Source of the DNA: Sphagnum compactum
Taxonomy: Eukaryota > Bryophyta > Sphagnopsida > Sphagnales
DNA length: 64,000 nt
Direction of reading: 5' to 3'
NCBI GenBank assembly: GCA_965153455.1
Contig: OZ234500.1
Coordinates: 10,292,001 to 10,356,000 of the forward strand
Shown here in pieces: positions 25,301-36,600 of this stretch. Below the pieces are notes generated by a model. It was not told where the DNA came from and did not search any database. It worked only from the letters and a program-made list of their open reading frames with translations. The translations under genes were made by a program, and so were the position numbers. How positions within the stretch are numbered: the stretch's first letter is position 1; each line of letters begins with the position of its first letter.

Positions 25301-26890
25301 ATTGGTGATGATTTAGCCATCGGCTTTTGCAATCCATCATGGATAATCTACTACTAGTCCATCCTCATCTTCCTTTCTTCTTGAACATGTGGAGCAAAAT
25401 GCTTTAGACATTATATTGAAAAGAGGTTAATGATAATTATGAAAATTTTGTGGCATTTAGAAATAGAGATCTTACATTTCACGTGGGTAAGCTATGTGGA
25501 TCTCAAGTTTTTCTTAACATAGATGTTGCTAATGTTGATGATGAAAAGTCTCTTAATGAGGTGGAGTAATGTTCCATTTCTCCATATATATAATACACAT
25601 TCACATAGTTTTGGGCATATGGACATGTGTGCAATCTTTTCTTTATTCTTAAAGATTTAGGAGTTTGAAATATTTTATTTGTTTAGGAATGGGATTTGGT
25701 CATATTTTCTTTGAATGCATTCAAAGAAATTATGCCAATGTTGTTCCTTTCCAATAATAGGTTTTTATTGTCTCGTGTAAAACAAAAATGTTTGACGTCT
25801 ATGCATGAGTCATAAAGAAACACATTCCAAATCCATTAAATCAAAATTTCATTAAATTTCATACACCTCCAAAGTATTTATAACATTACTAGAAATTTGT
25901 CTTGTGTGTTAACTAGAAGGTTATCATATGTTTTAGTTGCACATCTATAACAACTGCATTTCAATGAGGTGGGGTGGAGTCAATATTTGTTGTCTATCTT
26001 TAAATAAAATAATTCCATACATCATTTGCCACAATAAAAAATTCATTTATCTTTTCCTATTCATTTTATGTGCATATTAATGGATTTACTTCATTTTATA
26101 CAACTTGCCCTTAAATTTTTTTAAAATATGGGAGACATGAACAAATGTCACATTGTACTTCTTTCAAATCCACAATAATGTTCATTATTTCAACCAAACT
26201 TTTGTTAATAAATTAAAATTGTAGAAACCTTGTATGTAGATAGATTCAATATTTTAATACCAATTCCCATTACATTCAATATAAATGAATGAATTTCATC
26301 CTATAATTTGATCATACATCCATCCATTTCATCCAAATTGATGGAGGACATCCATCTGTGAACATGTTCATCCATGTTTAGTTCAATGCCCCAAACTCAG
26401 GCTTTAGGCTCATGCATAAATCATCCCCACTCAAAAATGGAAGTATTCTAACTATGGCTATAACCAAAGGATTCATCAATTTGCATGAAGGTATCACCAA
26501 ACACCACTTGTATCCATGTGTCCATTAGTCCATTCAATGTTTCACATTTGTGCCAAATTTTGCAAAAGGTTTACTAAACATATTGGACAAAGGGACAAAC
26601 AAATGATGTGGTTTCAAGCACTTGATTGTTGTAGGACATGTAGTGAACATTAAGTCCCATTTTCTATAACCAAAAACCAACATGAAGTCCATAGTTGAGC
26701 ATCAACCAATGTTGTAACTTTCCTAGGACTTGAGTTGTGCCACAAATTGCAAAATAATTTGAAACATTACTTCCAGTTTAGGCCAAGACTATGTCGTTGT
26801 TGAAACAATTTTGTGTGATTATGATGACCTTGAAAACTTAGTTGATATCCTTTTTTGAATTTATATCCAAATAATGAGGTTGAATCCAAC
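22392..26890. other. AT-rich gene desert
   Basis: About 4.5 kb with no supported coding sequence, RNA gene or intact transposon. Probably deeply decayed repeat sequence. Confidence 0.5.
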
Positions 26891-26899
26891 CTTTTTCCT

Positions 26900-27850
26900 G
26901 CATTCCATTACCATTCCTTGCAATCCCATGAGAGTTTTTCTACAAAATTACCCTCACTGTGAATCCATAGTTGAGTTTCTTGGTTGTTGAAAAATCCCAC
27001 ACTAGGAATGTTCGATGGTCTTTTGTAGTCATGAAACAATATTCTAACATGTTGACGGTTGGTTATTGTTAATTTCACCAGATAAGTAGTTATGGGGGTG
27101 AAAGGTGCCAATTGGTTGGAACATTGGAACTCCATAACCTCAATTGAGTTAGCAATCACCTCCTTTACTTTGTATATCCATTGTGAGATGATGGCAAGTT
27201 CATTATTTAAGGGGTTAACCCAATCGTCATTGTTAAGTTGCATAACCTAAGGGTGCCATAGAATGGCTTGGAGTAAGTTCCCCAAATGTCAAGTGTGGAG
27301 TTATTTTTCATTTTGATCTCAATTTGCTTCATTTGTTTCCAAGCTTGCTTTGAATTATCCCATAAGTTGTTAATGCAAAAGTAACCATCTGCAATTAATG
27401 AGCTAAGGAGGCCCTTCATGTATTCAACACCAAACAATTGACCGATCCCATTGATAATTTGATGGGTTGCCCAAAAGGGGTTGCCTAGGAACCTCCTTTA
27501 TATTTTCAATTTCCTTTTTGATTAACTTGTGTTTCACCTTTTTTCACACCTCCATGATGGAATCTCATAACTAATAAGGGGATGGATGGAGTTCTTGTTA
27601 ACTAATAACAACCCAGATGGGTTTGTAGGCCTATTCTTCTACCTAATACGTTTTGGTCGAGTATTAAAGGTATAACACTTGAGTAGAACTTTTTAAATGC
27701 CTAGTCAAATGGAAAGTAGAGAATAATTGTGAACAATACTTGTGCTTGAGCTTTCAAGTCCATGATTCCTAATCCTTTCATGTTGTTTAGTAGAATAATA
27801 CAAGTCTATTTTACCTTTTTTTTGCATCCTTTCATTTTATTTTTTTCAAA
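26900..27850 (-). mobile_element. LINE (non-LTR retrotransposon) ORF2 fragment, C-terminal part
   Basis: On the minus strand, 27815-27740 reads DLYYSTKQH, then after a frameshift LGIMDLKAQAQVLF. This is the post-polymerase segment of plant LINE reverse transcriptases (consensus like GGLGIxDL followed by KA). It continues with RRIGLQTHLG and, downstream, an open frame with Trp-rich, thumb/C-terminal-like sequence (27437-27207 and 27243-26908, LWDNSKQAWKQM and WVNPLNNELA). Stops and frameshifts separate the pieces, and the catalytic YADD region, endonuclease and poly(A) tail are not seen. A 5'-truncated, dead copy. Confidence 0.65.
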
Positions 27851-29070
27851 TAATGCTTCAAATGAAACTTTTTATTTGGGTGCACATGTGTGGTGCATGA
27901 CTCTATCAAACTATTGTGTACCAAGTTGATGCAATTAGGACTTGGTTCGTTATATCAACATCTAAGAAGTTGTAATGAGAAACACATACCAATATAATTG
28001 GAATATAATTACCTTAAGGTTAGAAACTTAACTTGCATTTCATCCATCCACTTGTCATGTGTTTTCATCCATCCATAGATGCCACCAAAATAATCAAATG
28101 ATTAACTATGCTATAACCATGTCATCACATGTTTATGATGTGGACCATGGGCAATGATAGGTAAATCTTGCCTTCATCAAATAAAAACTTATCAACTATA
28201 GTTCAATTCAACAATAGTTTCAATTAAAAATATTTGAATGTAATACATGTAAATTAGAGAAATGACATTTCATGTTGCCTCCTTTTATTGAAAAAAACAA
28301 TTCAAACCCCAATCCACCTATTCAATCACAATTGTCTTTGAGAAAATTTGAAAGTGTTAAGCATAGGTGCCATTTATATTTGCTTTAATAATTCCAATCT
28401 CCAAACATTTGGGGAATTACATCCAATGCATGCAACCCCATTTTCTTAGCCATCACTATATCAAATGTGCATCCTTTACATTTTAAGCTCACATCGGTTT
28501 CCATCTCACAATTTAAATCATCATAACTTATGTTTTTTCCAAGAAGAAAGAATGGAATTTCCACACTTGTGATGGATCCTTCATTTTTTTTCCTCTAGTA
28601 TTTTAAATTGTCACATATGACAACCATTAATTTTATAATAAATCATAAAACATATGTAAAAGATAAAAATTTACTTATAAAAGTTATGTTACAATTACAT
28701 ATTATGTTAATTAATGTATTTTATTTCATTGTTCATAACTAAAGCTCACACATGAACTTATCTAATGTACAATGGTTGTACAATGCATGACCATTCATTT
28801 TTCATTTGTAATGAGTAATATTTCACAATTCTTGCACAAGATAATTCAACATTACTACATCAAATCAACAAGTTTTGACAATGAATTAACATAAATTTAC
28901 AAATTAAGAATTTTTTTGAGGTTGAAAAATTGAAGCATCGTTGACACTATGTCTAAAAATCTTAGTTGAGCTGACCTTTTGATTTGTTATGATGTTAGCC
29001 TTGCTTCTTTTCAAAGTTGAAAATCTCTATAACTAGATGACTATTGGTGTTCAATGTGCCTTTGAGCTCA
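27851..29070. other. AT-rich intergenic, possibly more of the LINE
   Basis: Lies upstream of the LINE fragment on the minus strand but no further domain could be read. Confidence 0.35.
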
Positions 29071-29188
29071 ACAATCCTTTACACATACACATGAATATAA
29101 AACACTTGGAGAAACTTCCTAGGGTGTTTGGACAACATTTTGTAAGTGGAAAAAAATACAAAGGAACCTATGCCTACTGTTTAAGACT

Positions 29189-29263
29189 GCGAAGGATTGA
29201 TGCCTAGATATATGCGAAGGATTGATGCCTAGATATATGCGAAGGATTTATGCCTAGATATAT
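29189..29263. repeat. Three tandem 25-bp units
   Basis: Units start GCGAAGGATTGATGCCTAGA and follow one another directly; the third differs by one base (GATT to ATTT region). It sits inside the dispersed repeat. Confidence 0.85.
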
Positions 29264-29375
29264 GTGTAAGGTCCCTCTTGTTCCTAAATAGGTGTAAGAT
29301 CCCTCCCACTCTTATGGCCTCCTGATCTATGATAAGGTTTGCATATCATGCTTTTCGGTGAGGAAGGCACATGGG

Positions 29376-29437
29376 TGGGGGAACATTCCCAAAATATGCA
29401 GCGCAAATCAGCTACCCTTCATATTTTGAGAATACCC
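29376..29437. repeat. Foldback hairpin, GGGGCATTCC family
   Basis: CATTCCCAAAATAT pairs imperfectly with ATATTTTGAGAATACCC. Same core as the hairpin at 1613-1653 upstream of the LEA_2 gene. Confidence 0.5.
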
Positions 29438-29608
29438 ATACTGTGGGGCTTTACCCTACACATAATCCAAAGCACCAAAAAGCCCGGATAAAGAAATGAA
29501 TATGTTCAAAGGATGAACATTGAGCAAAGCTCATTGCGTCCATGTGTGGACAAAAAAGAGCCTAATGAGTGAAGTGAGCTCACAAAATGGACTTGATGTT
29601 AGTAATAT

Positions 29609-30526
29609 TCTATATAGTAAAGGAGTCGGGATGAAATGAAGCTTTCCATCCGTCTGTCTGTCATCCATCCCGTCATCCATCCAAACAGAACAAATATATA
29701 TTTCAAAAAGGAAAAAAACTAGAAAAAAATTAAAAACAGAAAAACACTTTAACAATTAGAAACTTTTTGTAAACACTTAGACATGAAACAAAAAAGGGAA
29801 ATACAGTAAAATAATCTTAAAAGAAAATTTTAAAATAGATGACAAAAAATAAAACAAAAAAGAGAGCAAAGAAAAAAAACCGTACTTGAAAAAAAAATGA
29901 GGTTTGTCTTCCTTTTTCCAAACTTCAAACCTGCATCTAATCAAACAAAAATAATAAATTTGTTTTTAATTATTTTTATTATAAAACATATTAGAAAAAC
30001 TAGAATTTTTTTGGAAAAGAAAATAGAAACTAAATAAATAAATAAACGCATAAAAATAGAAAAAAAATGAAGATAGACAAAATAAGAATAGAAAAAATTA
30101 AAACATGAAACAAACATAAACAAAAAAAGGTAAAAACACAAAAACTATAAAAAAGGAATGGAAACAAATGAAACAAGGAAAGGGAAATACAGTAAAATCA
30201 TTTTAAAATAAAAAAATTACAAAAAAGAAGAAAACAAATAAAGAGTAAAAATAAGAAAAAATAAAAGTTATAATAATGAAGAAAAACCCTACTTGAAAAA
30301 GAATGAGGTGTGTCTTCTTTCTCCAAACTTCAAACTTGCATCCAAATAAACAAAAATACAAAAGTGAAAAAGAAACACTTTATTTTTATTATACAAAATA
30401 ATAAAAAAAACAGAAAACACATAAAAATGAAAAATAGAAAAGATAATAGTTTTAAAAAAAACTAAAACACGAACCAAACATTGTTGAAATAACACACCTG
30501 TGCATTAGGCACGGGGTTCAAACTAG
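29609..30526 (+). mobile_element. Complete non-autonomous Helitron
   Basis: About 918 bp. The 5' end reads TCTATATAGTAAAGGA, close to the plant Helitron TC start. The 3' end has a hairpin CCTGTGC-ATTAG-GCACGGG (seven pairs, one wobble) about 10 bases before the terminal CTAG at 30523-30526, which is followed by T, as Helitron insertion at A/T predicts. The 5' flank is ...AAT|, so the exact first base is slightly uncertain. Internally A-rich, with a direct duplication: the segment around 29780-29945 (AAATACAGTAAAAT, then AAACTTCAAACCTGCATC) recurs at 30165-30360. No Rep or helicase sequence. The element at 1-722 is the same family in inverted orientation. Confidence 0.85.
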
Positions 30527-33000
30527 TATATTTGTATATGCACATAATGCATCACTCTCCAGACTTCATGCACACCACCTCAAACGAGTAAAACTGAGTT
30601 GGTGTGCATGATGTCTGAGATGGTCTGGTCTGCTAGATTTACTTACTTGCACCCAAGTTCTTTTCCAGAATCTGAGGGGACAGGGGCAAAGCAGGGATAT
30701 ATGTTGTTTCTTTTCTTCCAGGGGTGTAATATAATGTATGCTGTTATCCACACACACAAAAAACAAACAATAAGCTAAACAGAATAGGAAGTGTTGTATG
30801 GGCAGGTTCAGAGGCAGCAAAAGGAAGAGCTTTTAAATGTGATCAACCTTGGCATCCAGATTGCACACTTTTGCAGCAGCAGAGTTGCAGGGTGGTTGTT
30901 TTGGTGGGGTCAAAGAAGACTCTTTTTTTTGTTTTAGCTGTTCTTTTGCATTTGTCAGTTGAGTTTGGAAAGGTAAACTCATCAGTTGCAAAACTGGTAA
31001 AGGATCTGTGTGTTCCACACATAAAAAGCCATCTCTCTTCAGAAATCATCTTCCCAAAATAGCATGTAAATTGTGCCATTTCCAAAACAAGGCGTTCATA
31101 CCAAATTGCTTCTTTTCACTCCATATTTTAAATAGACATTTTGAAGGGTACTGTTTAAACCACTGCCCAAAGAAAATCTGTCTACTTTAAATTGCTGACA
31201 ATAATGACTGATGGGTGAATGTAGATCCAGTCCATGGATTTTGTTTCTTTTAAAATCCAATTTGGATTGAAACCTGCATACAATCACTAGATTGCCTTTT
31301 CTCCAGGTGCAGATCACATGATCTATTCTTCACTTTTGAAGTGTGAGAAAAAGAATTGCACATTGCGCACTTAGCCTCCTGAGTCATGGCACTCATGGAG
31401 GAGGTTATTTGGTTCATCTGGCTTCCATTATCTAAACCAACACTCTAGGTGCACACACATCTGTTGGCTGATTTCATTTGATTTTTACTGAATTGCTGCT
31501 ATGGATAGTAAGTGTTCCAAAGTCAGCTGAAACACCCACACCGCCCCCACACAATTGACTTTGTATCATAGTATTTTCATGTTTGAATTTTGTGTTACAT
31601 TGTGTGAATTAACTATAGATATGCTTCCATGACTTGTCCCTGAAGTGGTCTAAAACATGTTGGGGGAAGTTTTGGAAACTTCAGCTTTGAGTCTTGACAA
31701 TTAGAAAAGAAAAAAGCAAAAGAAAAGTCATGACCCAACAGCTGTTGCATCTACAAACCTATTTAGCACAAGTTCATAATCCAGCATTCTGACAAAGTGT
31801 AGGTACCATCTAAATCCATGGTCAAACTGTCAACCCATGACCCCATCACATTCTTGATTGGTGCATATTACACTTAAAATAATCTACTATGACACCATGA
31901 CCAAAAGGAGAGGAGAACAAGCCACTGCTGACCAAGGCCCACTTTACACTACAAATCAGTCTCTAGTGTAAGTAAAGTGGGCCTAATTTCTCATCCCAGG
32001 TTCAAAACAGGGGGGTCTGTCACACTGTGGCCTTGCCATTTACATTAAACAGTATCTTAAGGCAAAAGAAGAAGAATTAAGGAAACTCAAATATTTTCAC
32101 CATGCAGAAATATAATCTTCAAAACAATCCTCTAAAAGAAACCAAATCCTTCGAGATATTATAACTCTATAACTAATCTCGGGTTTCAACACAAGCCAAA
32201 ATATCATCTTTCAAAAATCCTCATATAAAAATAGACCTATTATTACCTAAGGGCCCAAATCCCTTAAGCTACTATACTCTATAATGAATCTAAACACAAT
32301 ATCCTTGCCTTGGTGCCAAAAAAATCATGAGAGATAGATAATATTGTGTAACATCAATAAGTAACTTGAATGCAAAATGAATTTGATAAACAAAGCAGCC
32401 TAGAGAGTACATCTGAGAGCCTTTGCACACACACACACACTTCAAGTTCAAGCCAAGCCAAACAATTTCCCCCCAAAGTCTTACACTGGTGCAAAAAAAG
32501 TCTCAACCCTCTGAGGCAGAGGCAACCAAAGAAACCCCAAAGAAAGTCCTGAACAAATAAGGCACAGCCAGAGTAAATTAAAGTGATGGGTTGGTGAATG
32601 AAAGCTTCAGAGGGTGGAGAAAATTTGAAAGCACCCAAGTTGGCAAGTAGCTTATCAATGTCACCACTCACTAGCCTACTGGGGCAGCTGCTGTTTGGCT
32701 TTGCACAAAGAGCATGTTGTTAGACAACAACAGCAACAACAACAACAACAACATTAGAATTTAGGATTCCTCAAGAGCTTGGCCTAATAATTAAAAAGAA
32801 TCCTGCTTAGCTTTAATCTGGATTAGCTCTAATCTTGTGGCCCTAATCAAGAGAAAATCTTGCTTGCCTCTCTTGTTGAAGATTGGATTAGTCCAGAATT
32901 GAAGGCTAGATGTCGGCAAATTTGAGAGAAGCAGGTAGATAGGTAGAGTGGCTTTATTCTGATGATTATGATTTATTTATTAGCAATCTTGTGTGGCGGG
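30527..33000. other. Intergenic upstream of SERK
   Basis: No gene supported. Holds the 48-bp foldback at 31936-31983, a (CA)n tract near 32428-32441 and a (CAA)n tract near 32724-32753. Confidence 0.45.
31936..31983. mobile_element. 48-bp terminal-repeat-only element
   Basis: GGCCCACTTTACACTA pairs with TAGTGTAAGTAAAGTGGGCC across a 12-base centre. The arms match the terminal repeat of the MITE at 47512 (GGCCCGCTTTACACTA). Flanks are CAA on the left and TAA on the right, close to the TAA/TTA target duplication of Tourist/Harbinger elements. Probably an internally deleted derivative that kept only its two ends. Confidence 0.7.
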
Positions 33001-33653
33001 CGTCAAGTAAAAGCAGCAGGTACCTACTACCTAGTACCTACTGTCTATCTGGGTCTCTAATCAAGCGCTTGCGACGTGGATTAACGAGTGCTAATTATGA
33101 TTAAGGAGTTGGGATTAGCGTACTACAGGTTGCCTGTAGAGAAGGACGCTGTTTTTCTTTCGTCCGTGTTTGATGTGGTGTATGTCTTGCAGTCTTCTGT
33201 TGTTCCCGCTGTTGCATCGCCCAATGCAGTCGGTTTCAAGGCGTTGTTGTCTTCTTGTTTCCCGCTCTAGCTGTGTCTCAGCTCCAATACCCACAACCCA
33301 GAACAATCTTCTGTTTCCGGCCTGCGGCAGTAGGAACAACAACTGTGCGCTCCTCTGTGTGTGCAGCAGCAGCATCAGCAGCTGCGGGTTGGTCTCATTG
33401 GTGGACGTTGGTCATTTCTATTTTTCTTGTTTTGGGCTTTACGTGTACCTTGTAGCATTGGTTTGCGAGGAGGAGCGTGAGCAGGAGACGGATCCTTGTT
33501 GAGCTCGAAGGCTGGTGCAGCAATGAAGTTGAACAGGACGACGACAGGACTCACCGTGAGTATGGGTACGAAAAGAAGCAGCAGCAGCTGTAGCAGTTTG
33601 GGTTTGTGACCGGAGAGGAGGAGTCGGAGCATCTTCGGAGCAGCAAGCGTGTG
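33001..33653 (+). promoter_or_regulatory. Probable promoter and 5' UTR of the SERK gene
   Basis: GC content rises over this interval relative to the flanks. An ACGTGG core lies near 33073. The transcription start is not located; the short open frames (33088-33502) may be uORFs or chance frames. Plant SERK mRNAs often have long leaders. Confidence 0.35.
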
Positions 33654-36600
33654 ATGCCCTTCATCGGCAGCACCGCCATGCAGCGGTTTTGGTGCCAGCT
33701 CCTCCTGTTGCTGTTCTTGTGCGGTTTGAGCCTGGCGACAGCCAATTCTGAAGGTAGGTCAGCCCTTCTTCCCTAATCACACTTCCTATCAATTTCCTCG
33801 CATTTCTCCTATCTCTCCCACTTCCCCAGCTGCAGTTCGACCTAAGTTTCCTAGTTCTCTACAGGAGGCAGCCCTCTTTGATACCTTGTAGGCAAGCAAG
33901 CATGTCATGGATACATGGGTGGTGTTGCAGCAGCTCCCAGAGACTTGCAACACTCCCAGAGAGAGCTCTTGAAAAGTTGCTGCAGTGGGTCACAGAGTCT
34001 TTCACCTGACAGATCCTAGGGTTGTAAACTGTAAACTATGACACACGGTTCGAAAAGGCGTCTGCATAGAAGTGAAATCTCGTATAGACTAGGAAATTGA
34101 ATCCAGAGCAGCTCAAGCAGGAAGAAGGTTTGCAGGCTGTGTTTGTTTTCCCTGGCAGGGATTAGGTTCGACAGATCTTTCAGTAGCTTCCCCAAATGAG
34201 GGAGCTGGTCAGCAGCACACAATTTGATAGCTGCCTTCAAAAGCAGAGCTAGGAACAAGTGCCGTTTCATACATTTTTGGAATGCATGCATAGCTTCAAC
34301 TTCCTTTTGAGCAATGGAGACAACTCTGAAATTGCTTATCTATCTGGATGAACATATATTGATGGTTTTACACATTCACGGAGTGCCTTAAGTCTGCAAA
34401 CTTTGTAAAGACTTGAGGCATGATGATGATGGAGGACTTTAAAAGCATGAGAGTTTGATGTGCAGGTGATGCACTCCATGCCTTGAAGCTAGCACTGAAT
34501 GACTCAAGTAATGTCCTACAAAGTTGGGATCCTACCCTTGTCAATCCTTGTACCTGGTTCCATGTCACTTGCAACCCAGAAAGCAATGTCATCCGAGTGT
34601 AAGTATTTTGATACTTCAATTCGTTTCCCTGCCCTAATTGAATTGCTATTTTGAGTTTGCAAAGCATGATTTTGTACTCATCCTGGATAACCCAAGTAGA
34701 GAAAATTTACATGCTTAGTGCAGCATATCCTCTAATATGAGCTGATGCTGTTGACTGCAGAGACTTAGGGAATGCGGGTTTATCTGGAACTTTAGTCCCA
34801 CAGCTTGGCAACCTTCCCTATCTGCAATATTTGTAAGCCTTGATGGAGAAGAGGACAGAACAGGTTTCTTTGTTTTTTTTAGCTATTTTGAACTTTGAGA
34901 ATTGACTGATAAGAAGGAGATATGTGAAGGCAGTGAAAAAAAATCTGTAGGATTGGGAATTTGTTCTTAATTGGACCTCAATGCATGCAGGGAACTTTAC
35001 AGCAACAATATTTCAGGAGTTATACCACCTGACTTAGGTAATTTGACACAGCTTGTTAGTCTGGATCTTTACCTGAATGGTTTTAGTGGGAGCATTCCTG
35101 ATACACTTGGTCAGCTTCTGGAGCTCCGATTCTTGTGAGTTTCTCAAGTGCCTCTCTTTCCTCAGTCTTCAGGGCTTAAACCTGTCTCCTTTCCTGTTAT
35201 TCAGTGGGTATAAATTTGTCCCATGAAATGATGTGTTCTGAATTGTGAAGGGATGCAGGATGAGATACCTTTGGGTTAGTGAACATTTGATGACTCTGAT
35301 AGGTATTTGGATGTTGTTGGTTGCTCATGGTGGGGTGACAGGCGCTTGAACAATAACAGTCTAAATGGGTCAATACCTTTCCAACTTACAAACATAGCAG
35401 GTCTTCAAGTGCTGTAAGTGTCTTTCGCTCGTATCAGTTGCATTTCTTTTAAGAATATTCCACAGCAGAAAATTGGGACTTATTCTATACCTGTACTCTG
35501 CTGTCGGATTGTGGAAACTAGGTCCATTTTTGCTGCTACCATTGCAGCAAAATGGCAAGCTGGATGCATTGAGCTTAACATGTTCCTCCATACTCTGTAG
35601 TCCAAGATGCTACCAAGAAGTTGTGTATTGAGGGGAATACTACTGATTATGTATGATGCAGTGATCTCTCATTCAACAACTTGAGTGGGGATGTACCAAC
35701 AAATGGATCTTTCTCACTTTTCACCCCCATCAGGTATCCAAGGCTAAGCTTGAGCACTAGTTTTTCTGCACTGGAGCAAGTGCTATTCATTGGATGCAAA
35801 ATATGGGGCACCCTTTGTTTCTAACTCAATTTTATGAGACATATCATGTAGACTGGTGATTGGTGGAGCAAAAAAAGAGAATTGAGAGGTTGGAGCATTG
35901 TGAGTCTGGGTTAGATGTATTTGTAATGAGTTGGTTGAGGTCTTATCAATAACAATGGTCCTGTCCATGTGTACAGTTTCCAGGGGAATTCCAACTTGTG
36001 TGGTTCAGTGGTAGAAAAACAATGTGCAGGCGAACCACCATGGCCTCCTCCGCCTCCTTATCAGCCACCTCCTAGCCCCACTGATCCCAACACTGATCAA
36101 CGTGATTCCCATCTTCTCATTTGTATGCCTGTAGCTATATGATATTCCTTGCTCTGACTGGATGCAAAAGTGAGATTGATGGAGAAACAGCTAGTTGTCT
36201 GTTGACCATAACAGTGAGTGGAAGTTACCTGGTGGCTTTGAATAGTAGTTTGAAAATATATAGTTTTCTGTCCCAGAGAATACTTAGTCTTAGGAAAGCT
36301 CTATTTGAGAACTAATATGCCAGTAAAATCCACTCACCAATGCAGAGCATGACTGAGTTCTTCACACATCTTGCAAATCCTTACAATTGTTGAGTTGATC
36401 ATGCAGAAGCAGCTGCAGGGCAATCAAGTACAGGAGCAATAGCAGGAGGTGTTGCTGCAGGTGCAGCATTGCTTTTTGCAGCTCCTGCAATTGCATTTGC
36501 ATGGTGGCGCCGGCGCCAACCTCCTGAAGCATTCTTTGATGTTCCTGGTTAGTCATACCTTGTCTCAAATCTGATGGGTGCAGATTTTTCACCCAGGGTC

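Larger units (their letters stand above)
29080..29480 (+). repeat. Dispersed repeat, copy 1 (partner at 40570-40890)
   Basis: Shares, in order and orientation, segments such as CACTTGGAGAAACTTCCTAG with CACTCAGAGATGTTTCCTAG at 40580, and GTGGGGGAACATTCC with GTGGGGGACATTCC at 40816, ending in a CCTACACATAA / CCTGCACATAA motif. No coding sequence. Family unknown. Confidence 0.5.

Noticed and set aside
30491-30530. tRNA-like B-box (GGTTCAAAC) near 30515
   Set aside because: It is part of the Helitron 3' terminus, and no A box or cloverleaf precedes it.
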